61,252 nt of DNA from Seminavis robusta (Eukaryota; Bacillariophyta; Bacillariophyceae; Naviculales; Naviculaceae), in contig CAICTM010000534.1 in assembly GCA_903772945.1 (NCBI GenBank), positions 1 to 61,252 of the forward strand, given 5' to 3'. A model generated the notes under the pieces. It had not been told where the DNA came from, made no database searches, and saw only the letters and a program-made list of their open reading frames with translations. Made by a program: the position numbers and the translations under genes. Positions 39,785-50,269 of this stretch are shown here, piece by piece; positions within the stretch are counted from its first letter, which is position 1, and the number at the start of each line of letters is the position of its first letter.

Positions 39785-42695
39785 ATGGATTCCAAGACAA
39801 TGGACCGAAAGCCTTTGGCTCCTGCGGACGGCAAAGTCAACATTGAGAGCGTTGATGATTTGGTTCCATTGCTGGCCAAGAAGCTTCATGTCTCGGAGCC
39901 ACCGCCTCCCAACAAGAGCAACAATGAAGACGTCTTGTTGGATGAAGAAGACGATCACCCCAATGTGTCGAATGTAAAGGTGGATTGGGAGAAAGAACGC
40001 GACGAAATGGATAAGATGTTTGAAGAGCAAGCAGCAAAACAACTGGATGGCCTTCCAGAGTTCGTCAAACCTCAGCGACTCAAGAAAAGTGTCAACGTCT
40101 TTGAACACCAAAAGGAAGGAATTCGTTGGCTCCTTCACCAGGAAATGAACCCTCGCGAGAATCCTTTTGTCCGTCGCCGAACCCTCAAGAGTGGAGTTGT
40201 TGCCATGTACGATCGCCTCACCAAGCGTCGTATTGGTGAAGCATATGAACCATCTCGTGGAAGTATCCTGGTAAGTACTAGTGGTGAAGAAAATTGCGTG
40301 TCACACCCACCACAACGACATCATGATGGCAGCATGCCACTCACATTGCTTTCCTACATCTTCCAGGCTGACGACATGGGGCTTGGTGTAAGCACTTGTG
40401 TGTCTTTTCCGATCCTGTTGGTTCATATGCAGCCTCTCACCTGTCATTTCTCGATGCGTCCTTCCTTTTCACCGGCAGAAAACACTACAAACTATCGCGA
40501 CAATTCTCTCCAACCCTCCCGACGACTATCGGTATGGCAAAAGTGTTGATTCTGATATCCCAATCTGCACTGTCATTGTCTGTCCAAAGACTGTCATTTC
40601 AAACTGGCTGGAGCAGATTGACACCTTTGTGAAACCTGGGACCTTTCGCGTTCAAGTTTACACCGGAACTCCAAAACAGAGATCCAAGATCATTGAAAAA
40701 GTACAGGACAATGAGATTGACATTCTTTTGTCCAGGTAAGAGCCACGATGCCAAATAACACGGTGTTCACGATGTCAACATGCCACTCATAGTTTCGGCG
40801 ACACGACTTCACTCGACTGACTCGACTTGACACACAGTTACGAGACGATTTCTGCAGAATTCAAAGAGGACGCGAAGGACTACAAGATCAACACAATTCA
40901 CGACGAGAAAACTGAATTTCATCGTATTGTTTTGGATGAAGCTCAAACAATTCGCAATGGAAAATCCAAGGTCTTCAGGGCAATCACTTCGGTTGCTAAC
41001 AAATCTGACTTTCGCTTGGCGTTGACGGGGAGTATGTCCAACAATTGATTTCTTCCTGCGAGTGCGGTCAGGCATGATACTGTACTCACTTCTTTCTCAT
41101 CTGCACACGCTGCCACCGTAACCACAGCCCCATTTGTAAACAAGCCTGATGATATCCATTCATTGTTGACCTTCATTGGCTTGGATCCTCTGGCTGATGT
41201 CAATACATTCAAGCAGTACATTACGGATCCAATCAAAGATCGTAAGTCTTTTGTTGCATGTGTCTCTTGCTTGCCATATTGGTATTCCTTTCTCAGCGCT
41301 CTGTTGTCAAACTAGGCAAGCGCGCGGGTTTGACTCGCCTTCGCGCCGCACTCGCATACGTTGCATTACGTCGTACGAAAAATGCTTGTGGCGATTCGGT
41401 CAAATTGCCGCCCAAAACCATCACTGTGCAGACTGTAGATTTCCCAGAGGGCCAGCATAAGGAGATTCATGACGCCCTCTTCTTCTCTGCTCGCAAGGCC
41501 TTTGAAGCCTCCATCAACGGCAACGTCGAGAGCGAAACTGGTGTCACAAAGGTTGCGCAGGTGAGCAGATATGAACATGTCTTGACAATACCGGTACACT
41601 CCACCCCCATGGCACACACTCTCATCATTTTTGTACTTCTTGTTGTACTTCTTGTTAGAGTGCAATGTTTGGCCTTTTGACTCGTGTCCGCCAGAGTTGT
41701 GCTAGTGGTGCCTTGGTCGCAGCTGGTCACTTTGATGTGGCTCGTCAAGTCATGGAGATGGAAAATCGCCAGGGCGAGGAAGGTGATCGTGCGCTCGATT
41801 TGCTTCAGTCTTCTGATGCTTCGAATGGTCAGCGTATTCGAGTTGAACAGAACTCGCCCAAGATTGCGGCTCTTTTGAATGGAATTGAAGCCATGGCAGC
41901 AGATGAAAAAGCAGTCATCTTCAGGTATGCAAATGAAACTGTGCGACGGGCCCATCACAATGCCAACATTCGGCTCACTTTTCGCGTTTTCCTGAATCTC
42001 CCAGCCAGTGGACATCATTTTTGGATCTGATCGAAGTCGCGCTCAACTCAACGGGACATGAGCATGAGTTTGTTCGCATCGATGGCTCCATGACCACCGC
42101 ACAACGAACCAATTCGATGGATCGTTTGACAAATGACGAGGGTTGCCGCTTCATTCTTTGCTCGCTCAAAGCCGCAGGGGTCGGAATCAATCTCACCAGA
42201 GCCAATGTTGTTTTCATGATGGATCCCTGGTGGAACGACGCGACTGAGGTAAAAAGTCATGCTGTGCAATGTCCCCTCCTACACATGTCATACCGGTATC
42301 CCAAAGCTCACAGTCTCTGGCTTTCCCTTCAATCCTACTCAGATGCAAGCCATTGACCGGGTCCATCGTATGGGTCAGCAGCGCCCAGTACGCATCTACC
42401 GGCTCGTGATGAGAGGATCGGTTGAAGAGCGAATGTTGGCTGTCCAGCGTGCCAAGGCAACAATGGGCAAGGGGACTATGAAGAAACTCTCTGGTAAGTG
42501 CGGTGATTGGTACCGGTAACAGTATGTCCCACTCTGAAGCCAATCCACTACTCATGCCATCCTCACACAAAATTGTGCTACACCCATTGTGCTGCAACTC
42601 AAGCCTCCGAAGAGAAGCTCGCCAAGATGACGGGCCTCAAAGATCTTTTTCAAATCAACGAGGAAGCTGATGACAACTTCATTGTTTGGGAGTAG
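39785..42695 (+). CDS. SNF2-family helicase/ATPase, Rad16/HLTF-like
   Basis: Ten exons: 39785-40270, 40367-40387, 40479-40735, 40838-41031, 41128-41241, 41316-41560, 41659-41924, 42005-42248, 42343-42493, 42604-42695. All introns are GT-AG and the joined frame gives 689 residues. The Walker A motif ADDMGLG|KTLQT is split: exon 2 is only 21 nt and codes just ADDMGLG. Helicase motif II is VLDEAQTIRN, motif III FRLALTGTP, motif V LKAAGVGINLTRAN and motif VI IDRVHRMGQQRPVRIYR. No RING or HIRAN domain is seen, so the protein is shorter than Rad5/HLTF. SNF2 proteins translocate on DNA to remodel nucleosomes or displace proteins. The nucleus is the expected site. A partial relative of exon 8 lies at 51703-52160. 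Confidence 0.93.
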
Positions 42696-43058
42696 ATTTG
42701 TATCGCATCCTTTCCAACCTCACAGCTTCACAGCACGAACTTGAAGTGAACCCGCACAATGACATGGCTTTTACCAAGGGGACAGTATAGGTTTGATTCC
42801 ACGAGATAACACATAACATACCGATAGCACAGAGAGAAACTAGAGTGTCACATGCAATACATATATTACTAACAACCGGCAAAGCCAGTAACGATTCGAT
42901 TCTACTATAGTTTTGTTACCGCAATGGGGAATGCCGTGGGTGGCAGGGAACATCATCAAGCTATCCTGCCCAAATCTGCCTTTTCTTCCCTTGACCTCTA
43001 TTCTCAGAAGGTTGTGGATGCAGCGAGATACCCACCTGTCCCACTATCTCCTACTCTT
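42696..43058. other. Convergent 3' region
   Basis: 3' flanks of the SNF2 gene (plus) and the O-acetyltransferase gene (minus). No other feature was recognised. Confidence 0.6.
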
Positions 43059-43328
43059 CTACTTCCCTGGCTGTTTATTGATGTTTTCTCTGATTACTTT
43101 GGCAGGAACTCCTGCTACGACAGTGAACTCCGGAACATCCTTGACCACGACAGCTCCAGCTCCCACCACGGCACCGTCTCCGATGTTGACTCCTGGGCAA
43201 ATGGTAGCATTAGCTCCAATCCAGACATTGTTTCCAATGGTTATTGGTTTCGCAAACTCATCTCCTTTTGCTCTTTCAGACGGATCGAGTGGATGTGTGG
43301 CACTCGAGATGCAGACATGGGGTGCTAA

Positions 43329-44625
43329 GAGCAGTCACTAAAAATATAGGTCGCACTATTGGTCGTTCCCAAATAGATACCTATCTGGTCGACCCAAACG
43401 GCGACCTTTTTCATTCACTAAAATTGGGTCGCCATATCGTCGACTGATACCTAATTGACCAATTCAATCACTAAAATTTCGTTGCAACATAGGTCGCCGA
43501 AACGGTCGTTCGTTCCGTGGAACTTTCGCTCGAGCTCATTTCGCTCCTCATCAGTGTGCTTTATTGATTGCTTGGTTGCTTTGGTTGCTTTGGTTTGACA
43601 ATGAAGACTGCAGGAGCTAAGGGAAAGGGAGATGGCTTTGTGGAGAAGCACAACAAGGCCGCAGCAGACATCAGGAAGAAGCGTCAAGATGAATCTGCCG
43701 CATCAGTCAAGTCATCATCTGAGAAGAAGAAGAAGAAGAAGAAGTAGAGCAGTTTCTACACCTGCCAAGAGTACAGGAGCCATAGCAAGAAGCGTGAAGA
43801 AGATTGCTGCCGCCAAGGTGCCGCCAAGAAGCCCACTGGCAAGCCTCCATTGCTCCAAGGAAGAGGACCAAAAAGGGGATGCTGTGAAAGCTCCTGAGCT
43901 CGTACCAGTCAAGAAGGAGACTCTCAATGCGGCCAACCTCAAATGGACTGAAGAAGAGGATTCCATTTTGGCCCGGGCCTTCCGCAAAACCACAACAAAC
44001 CTTGTCAAAGGTGCCAAAGAAAAAGGAGATGTGTTTTGGGGGAATTTGTGTTTGAACTACAATGCAATCCGACAGGAAGAAGATCCCCAATTGACTGCGA
44101 GGAACCAGAAATCATGCCAGAACCGTTGGTCTCGGCACATGTTGCCTTGTATGAACCACTTCATTGGTTGCTGGCGCTTTGTGAAAAAACCCTTGAAGTC
44201 TGGATGGTCTGAAGAGGACTACATCAATGCTGCAATTGCCGAGTACAAGGACAAACTCAATAAGGATTTCAAATTCGCCGGTGTCTTGGATACCTTGAAG
44301 GCACTTCCTAGATTTGATCCCAATATCAGTGACGAAGAGGCAGCTGATATTGAGAATCGTGTTGTTGATCTTGGATCCGATAAGGCTGCTCCTGCTTCTG
44401 ATACCAATGAAGTCGTGTGTTGATGTGGCTACAACCAAAACAGCGACCTGGTCGATCCACTGGTCGCAAAGTGACCTTGAATCGACCAGTGGAACGACCG
44501 GTCGATTTCGGTCGCAACCTAAACCTCGACCGAAATGAGTTAGTGACTGAATAGGTTTCGATTTGGGTTCCAGCTAAAAACCAATCGACCAATATTGGGT
44601 GCGACCTATTTTTTAGTGACTGCTC
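43329..44625 (+). mobile_element. Non-autonomous Harbinger-type element inserted in the acetyltransferase gene
   Basis: 1,297 bp bounded by TAA at 43326-43328 and 44626-44628. Inverted termini begin GAGCAGTCACTAAAAA on both ends, with a one-base length difference and then shared AATAGGTCGCA. The first bases GAGCA match the termini of the larger Harbinger element at 13269. It encodes only a Myb/SANT-like ORF and no transposase, so movement would need a transposase from elsewhere. Both ends are packed with GGTCG/CGACC motifs. Confidence 0.85.
43601..44423 (+). pseudogene. Myb/SANT-like ORF of the small element, frameshifted in an AAG run
   Basis: It starts at the ATG 43601 (MKTAGAKGKGDGFVEKHNKA) and in its first frame ends at a TAG (43745-43747) directly after an (AAG)n run. 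The next frame continues SRAVSTPAKSTGAIARSVKK through to the stop at 44423. A one-base slip in the AAG microsatellite explains the break. The body is a trihelix/SANT-like domain starting LKWTEEEDSILARAFRK with CQNRWSRHMLPCM, then FAGVLDTLKALPRFDP. It is similar in plan to the Myb-like protein of the Harbinger element at 15416-17029, but shorter and without the Cys/His cluster. Confidence 0.75.
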
Positions 44626-44940
44626 TAACATGCAGTTGTCGCCAACGGTGATTATAGCACAGTCTAGAAGGGTGCATCCATGGTTGGCATAAAAATTCTT
44701 TCCCACTTTTAGGTGACATCCATAGTCGACGTTGAAGGGTGATTCCACAAGAGCATCATCGACACCAAGAATCTGTTTGGTGATGATCTTTCTCCTTTGT
44801 GTGTCCAATGGAGACGTCTGATTTAATTCGAAGCAGAGTTGTTTGACATCATTGCGCATTTGGAGCAGTACGGGATCAAAGGCATCGTAGAGATTGCCAT
44901 CCAGCATTTTCTGAAGTTCACTCTTATCGTTGTTGGACAT

Positions 44941-45604
44941 GATTGATACGATAGATAGATAGAAGGGCAAGTTGTTTGTGGGTGGATTGTGGTTTATGAC
45001 AGGAGACAGGAGGGGTCCGTCTGTCTTCTGTCTTGCTTGCTGGATTGTCTTCTTGCTTGAATGAGGACAAATGAACCGTGGACTGGCAGCTAAGGATCTT
45101 TGGATCCACGGACCAGTAATTGAGTCCCACGACGGAGAATTCAGAAGAACTTTCCAAAAGATGACTTTTCTAACCTCAACCCTCTTCTGTCGATAGTTTT
45201 GACCCTATTTGCTTGGCGCGGGTTTCTCCCCAAGATTTAATGTTCTAAACGGATTTATGGTTTCCTAAATGGTCCTTAAAACCTCCAAAATCATCCCAAT
45301 AAATCCACCCCCAAATGAAGATTTTCTCGTTAAATCGTCGGATACGATTGAGATTAAAGGATGATTGAGTTCTCTCAGAATCACGAAGAACTTTCCAAAG
45401 GTTGAGGCCCAAAAATTGATTGATCGTCGGTGGTCGGCGGTCGGCGGTCGGCGGTCGGCGGTGTTCGGAACAGTCCTCAGCGACCTTGGAGCCACAGACA
45501 TGCCATCGTTGCGATTCCTATCACTGTAGAAGATAATGATAAGATGGGTCACAAATTGACAACTCGAGAGGAGTGTCATACACTAAAAGAGTCAGACAGC
45601 AACC
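44941..45604. other. Divergent promoter region
   Basis: It lies between the acetyltransferase (minus) and globin (plus) starts. It contains a 7-bp microsatellite (45430-45462). No gene was seen. Confidence 0.6.
45430..45462 (+). repeat. Microsatellite (GGTCGGC)n
   Basis: About four and a half head-to-tail units of ggtcggc lie about 150 bp upstream of the globin ATG. Confidence 0.85.
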
Positions 45605-46444
45605 ATGACGAAACCAGCTACCAGTACCAACAAAACTGCAGATTCCACCCCGAAGAAACGAGGAGGCGGCTGCCCCTTCCAATCTAAGCGCGGATATGTG
45701 GATGCTCGACGCGACTACTTGAACCATTTCCATAAAACTACCAACGACTACGACGATGAAGAAGAAAACCCGAGGGATCTTCCCACCGAATCCTTGGTAG
45801 CCAGCACCAACCTTGACGATCCTCTCTATTTCTGGCAGCTCCATTCCATTATGGGTCCCAAACCAGTGGTGGATATTGTGACCAATTTTTACAACCGCGT
45901 CTTTGAAGACACGGAGAATCCCTGGTTTCGAGACGTCTTTGAGCGGGTGGCGCCCAAATATCATCACATCCGAACCCAGGTTGCCTACTGGGTCGATGCC
46001 TTTGGTGGAGGCAAAATCTACCATGGTGGAAACTTCCGTTTGACCTTTCATCATTTGAACAATGCAAACAAAATCATGAATGCCCAGGGCGCCAAACGAT
46101 GGATGTTCCACATGCGCAGCGCTTTGCTACATGGCCAGAAACAGCACCGAATATTCCAGGACGATCCCAGGGTCTTTCCGTGCATTGTGCTATTTTTGGA
46201 GGTCAAAATGCAAATGTATGCCAAGGAACATCGATGGAGGTTTGACGCAAGTGATTTTGAACCTTTGAAACAAGTACATGCCAAAGAAAGCAAAGAGACC
46301 ACTCAGCAGAAACAGGCTAAAGATGCAGACTCTCAGGAGGGGTTGAAAAAGCGTGAAAGCAAAAACAAAACGAACAATCAGCAAACGGATGAAGAGAGTG
46401 AAACGGAAGAGACTGAAAGTGACAGCAAGAGTTTGTGGGTTTAG
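45605..46444 (+). CDS. Truncated (2-on-2) hemoglobin with charged C-terminal extension
   Basis: 279 residues from the ATG at 45605. The globin domain spans ~residues 55-205: PLYFWQLHSIMGPKPVVDIV (helices A/B), FYNRVFEDTENPWFRDVF, then YWVDAFGGGKIYHGG, the group II truncated-globin Phe-Gly-Gly region. Next come FRLTFHHLNN, with the likely proximal His, and GAKRWMFHMRSALLHG with the conserved Trp of helix G. Truncated hemoglobins bind O2, NO or peroxide; plant and algal members act in NO detoxification or redox sensing. The N-terminal ~50 residues (KKRGGGCPFQSKRGYVD) and the last ~70 (Lys/Glu/Thr/Gln rich) are extra to the fold, so the protein is about twice family size. There is no signal peptide. 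Single exon. Confidence 0.88.
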   Translation: MTKPATSTNKTADSTPKKRGGGCPFQSKRGYVDARRDYLNHFHKTTNDYDDEEENPRDLPTESLVASTNLDDPLYFWQLHSIMGPKPVVDIVTNFYNRVFEDTENPWFRDVFERVAPKYHHIRTQVAYWVDAFGGGKIYHGGNFRLTFHHLNNANKIMNAQGAKRWMFHMRSALLHGQKQHRIFQDDPRVFPCIVLFLEVKMQMYAKEHRWRFDASDFEPLKQVHAKESKETTQQKQAKDADSQEGLKKRESKNKTNNQQTDEESETEETESDSKSLWV

Positions 46445-46879
46445 CAATGGTGAAAAGGTTCGGACCAAGGAAGAATCGTTGCTGTTCGACGGCGCAAGAA
46501 CCCTATTGAAATGTGCAAATAAAGAGGTCACATTGGAGGAAAGACGGAGGATCTATATGTAACTGTAGTGTGCTGAGAGGTGGAGCTCCAAGTCGACAGT
46601 TCACTTGTGGTAAGGGTCGAGAAGTACTAATAGCTGTGTTTAGCAAACAATGTACTGGCAATGGATTTCAGAAGCAACGATCTGCAAGTCCTCGTGGTTG
46701 TTCCCAAAAACATCTCATGTAGGAGTTTGACCTCCTCGGTGGCTCACAATCTTCAGCAAAGGGGATGGGGTACTGTACAAAACCACGATAGTGCCCATGT
46801 TATCCGGCTGCTGTGATGCCAGACGACGACGAAGTAAGCGAAGCACTTTGGCTAAGGATTCAAGTTTTAGCTAGCTAGG
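46445..46879. other. Intergenic, convergent 3' ends
   Basis: It lies between the globin and TPR-protein genes. No gene was seen; a tagctagctagg motif lies near 46868. Confidence 0.6.
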
Positions 46880-48712
46880 TTACTTTCCCAATGCTTGTAG
46901 TTTGTTGACTTTCTTTTGTAGGGATTCAGGCCAGTTCATCGTTTCAGTCAGAAACTTTTCATTGCGAAAGCGGGAACAGCTGATTCCAACACCCTGCTGG
47001 TCGTCAATGCTAAACTTGAGTCTATCTGCATTGGGGGGTGGCATTTTGATGGAACGTTTTTGGGCGTCAGCTTCCATTTGTTCCATTCGATAACAAGCAC
47101 TACCAAGCATTGACTCTGCCTCCTGTTTATCACCAGAGTCCCACAATACGCTTGCAAGAGCAATCCTGCTCTCCCCTTCTTTCGCTAGCACGCGCTGCAG
47201 CAAGTCAACTTCGCCTCCTTCGATTTTCTTCATGTTTTGTATTGCTGCCGTGATTTGTGTTTTTGCTTCAGAAGTTCTGCCCAATGCTGCGATGTCAATG
47301 CCTGCGTCCATTTCTGAGATGATGGCACGAGCCTAGTTGTTTCCCAGAGAGAGAATGATACAGTCAGCCTCGCAGCCGAACAGCGCTCCATACGGGAAGT
47401 ATCATCCTGTGCGTGTTTCAACCTACCTTGTCTCCAATGTCATTGAAGGAATCCGCAGCTAACTTGTGCACTTTGGCAGCACCTGCTAGGTCACCCTTGC
47501 TTCGCAGCGCGGTTCCCCATTCCCACGCTCTGGCCGCCAAGGAAGAGTTGAGTTGGTTGTAAAGATATATATTCAAGGATAGTGTGTGGAGGACAGTCAC
47601 TTACGCATACGGGTTTCTTCCTGCACCATCCTCTTCGTTCTCTGCATCTGTGTCCCATTCTTCTTTGGAGGAAAGTCTCAATGAAAGCTGATAGTCTTTG
47701 GCTGTTTGTTCCAGTTGCGCTTGGGATGCAGCCCTGCCTTGGCTACGGACAGCTCTGGCTCTTCCAAGTCTTCAAGCATTGTTTTGAGTTTTATTGTAGA
47801 TTGTGGATTACACAGCATCAGCGTTGTTTGGGGGTACAATATTGAATAGAACAGCAAGAGCAACACTTACAATGCCGTTGGCAACTCAGTCGGATCAGCT
47901 TGCTCGCCGCCTGGTCCCTGTATGACAAGCAAAGAGGTTCGTGCATTGGCTTCGACCGAAAACAATGTAATTGCAACATACCAAAGTAATCAGAACATAC
48001 CTGCAAGTACTCGATTGCCTGAGCATAATCCTTTTCGGCTTTCTGGGGTTGCAAAAGGGCCTAGGGAGAGGAAAAGAGACATGTCAGCATGTAGCAGCAT
48101 TTTTCCGCCCTGGATCAGGCTGCAAAATAACTATAGATACATTGGCTTGGAGCTCACCATGTAGCAATCTCCTCTCACACGATAAAGTCCCTGTGCATGC
48201 AAGAAATCGATGAGGCAAGGAGTGGATTGGTGAGCCAATGGTAGGTAACGTCAGGAAGCACAAGTGCTGCATACGAGCTCGCTGTCTCTTACAGCCTTTT
48301 CGTCAGGCGGCTGACGCTGCCAGGCTTCAATAACTTTGGACAGTAGCTGCTCTGATTTTTGCAGGTCGCGATCCACACCATAAAATGTTGCAAACGCCTC
48401 TCGTAATAGCTTGATTTCTTCCTGTGTTGGTGGACCTGCTTCTTCCGCCAAGGCAGATGGAACCAGCCACTCTCGAATCCCTTGCTCCAACGGTGCATTT
48501 TCACCAGTATAACCTGGTAGCTCATTGGCATTCAGCTTTTGTGTGGACAAGTCAATGATGACAGATTCAGAGGGATCAACAGGGGTAGCCAGCTCCGTTG
48601 GTGGGGTCAGAGGGCTGAAAAGGTGCAGGCCACTGCTACCCATAGTCGCAAGGTCGACGTTCCGGCCCTGCGATCCAACAAAGGCGGCAACGACAAGATT
48701 AGAGAATCTCAT
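46880..48712 (-). CDS. TPR-repeat protein, probably organellar
   Basis: Seven exons on the minus strand: 48293-48712, 48158-48190, 48001-48060, 47871-47917, 47605-47769, 47427-47529, 46880-47332. All introns are GT-AG, one exon is only 33 nt, and the joined frame gives 426 residues. A hydrophobic N-terminus (MRFSNLVVAAFVGSQG) suggests a presequence. After a Pro-rich stretch, EWLVPSALAEEAG may be a second cleavage site. TPR-like helix pairs follow: LREAFATFYGVDRDLQKSEQ, KAGLYRVRGDCYMALLQPQK, EKDYAQAIEYLQ, then ARAVRSQGRAASQAQLEQTA, WEWGTALRSKGDLAGAAKVH and WDSGDKQEAESMLGSACYR. The C-terminal ~70 residues form a compact non-TPR domain (KMPPPNADRLKFSIDDQQ). The layout recalls chloroplast TPR proteins of plants, but the partner is unknown. 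The model is supported by the frame closing across all six splices. Confidence 0.82.
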
Positions 48713-49099
48713 GGTCTTTTACTTTTGGCGTTGACGATACAAAAGGTTGGACACCTGGTAGTGTCAAATGAGCTGTCCGATACCTTTGATGACAACCCCA
48801 AAGAAGTGATTGACGGCTCGGTTTGGTCAGACGGAGCGAAAAGCCGATGTGGGAGGTACGTCATTCGGCAAAGCTGTCAAAAAGTTGAGCGGATGGATTG
48901 TACGGTGGCATGCTACCACCATACGAAGACTGGGCCAGTTACTATTACTTTCGCCAACCAAATCTCAGCGGCAATACTCCCTTTCTCGCAGCAGAATAGA
49001 CCCCGGACATGCTCATTCAACACCTTTGCTAGGAGAGAAGCAACGTTCAACAACGAAAGTGCTAGCATGATTGGCTTACAACATAATAACATAAGGAAT
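48713..49099. other. Intergenic, no gene seen
   Basis: It lies between two minus-strand genes. Short open frames here have no motif or start context. Confidence 0.6.
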
Positions 49100-50269
49100 C
49101 TATTGATCAAAGACATTCAACCCCTTCTCGAAACGATAGGTATCTCGTTCAGCCTCTGCTGCAGCACCTCGCCACTCCTCAGCCCAGTTGGCACCTGCAG
49201 GAGGAATGGGTCTACCAGCAATAACTGCCTCAATGTCATCTCTAATATCCAGTGGCATGTATTTTCTTGGGTATCGTCGAAGAGGAAGTCCTGTCCTACC
49301 ATCCAGCAAGAACTTTTCAAAGTTGCCCTTTGTGATGAACATGCGTAGTTGGTGAGTACAAAGCCAGGATTGGAAGCATTCCATACAAAGCCCCATCTGA
49401 CTTACCTGGACTCTTCCAAGCCCAGCGGGACTTCTACTGGTTCCCTCTAACCACCTCCAGAAAGGATGGGCACCTGTGCCTAGCAGGTTCACCTTATCCG
49501 TGACAACAGATGCTGGGTTGATACCATATCCATATTCTGATGCCAGCTTCAAGCGGATCAAGGTGGATGTATCAGGTTCAAAGTATCCTTGCTCAGTAGG
49601 ACAACAAACAACCACAAACTCGCCATTGCGCCCATATCTGATAAAGTACAGCCATCAGTGAGAAAGCACAAATCGTTTGAAAGGTTTCATTAATGGAGTC
49701 AGGCACATCTCAATTTCACACACTCACTTTGTAACAAGAGAAATCAGTTCAGGAATATCCTTGCGAGCCACAGGATCGTCTTGTTTGATGTTCACCACTA
49801 GAACTGCCTTTACTTTGGCATTGTTGCCTGCATCATCAAATTGTTGTCTCACAACATCCAGGAGACTTTTGTCAGCACCCTCTACAGGCAAGGAAAAGTC
49901 ATACATGGTCTTGTCTGTCTTGCGGACTTCCGATATTGACGGAGCTGATTCCATTTCTTTGGAAATCTTGTTGGCTCTGGCAGCAATTTCTGCAAAACTC
50001 TCTGTTTCGGCGGCCAATGACGCTGTGGGAGGAATCATTGCTGAGAACAAAACACTTGCTCCAATCAAACCAATGCTGGATAGGATATTTCTTCGGGAAG
50101 GAGTTTCCATGTTGTCATCACTACTACTAGGCATTTTCTGAAGAACAAATTCCCTTGCTGCATCTCGCGTCCTCCCGTTCAACTTCGGAGAGAAGGACAT
50201 GGTATCTGGAACCACAAGCAGTGCGCAAAGCACAGCGAGTGCCAAGGAAAGGGATCTGACTGCCGACAT
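49100..50269 (-). CDS. Glutathione-peroxidase-fold protein, thylakoid-lumen targeted, catalytic residues missing
   Basis: Three exons on the minus strand: 49728-50269, 49406-49637, 49100-49327. GT-AG introns are 78 and 90 nt and the joined frame gives 333 residues. Residues 1-25 are a signal peptide ending MS|FSP, giving the Phe of diatom plastid import. Residues 57-87 are a Tat-type lumen signal: SRRNILSSIGLIGASVL then PPTASLA|AE. The body follows the GPX fold: AVLVVNIKQDDP, ISLVTKYGRNGEFVVVCCP, then KVNLLGTGAHPFWRWLEG and NFEKFLLDGRTGLPLRRY. GPX enzymes need Cys/Sec in the first motif (here an Asp), Gln in the FPCNQF segment (here CCPTEQG) and Trp before NF (here Gly). None is at its expected place, so peroxidase activity is doubtful. 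A structural or redox-sensing lumen role is inference. Confidence 0.82.

Larger units (their letters stand above)
43059..44940 (-). pseudogene. Sugar O-acetyltransferase (maltose acetyltransferase/NodL family), split by a transposon
   Basis: On the minus strand the gene starts at the ATG 44938-44940 and runs MSNNDKSELQKMLDGNLYDA to CAIITVGDNCML, where a 1,297-bp Harbinger-type element plus its TAA duplication interrupts it. Beyond the element the frame resumes [20 protein letters not shown] and continues to the stop at 43059-43061. Counting the duplicated TAA once, the two parts join in frame to 193 residues, the usual family length. Family marks: N-terminal MAC domain, hexapeptide repeats ([33 protein letters not shown]), catalytic-His region [11 protein letters not shown], and the C-terminal VAGVPAKVI motif. 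These cytosolic enzymes acetylate maltose, glucose or oligosaccharides with acetyl-CoA and are mainly bacterial and fungal, so ancient transfer is plausible. As assembled, the gene cannot give the full protein unless the element is excised. Confidence 0.88.
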
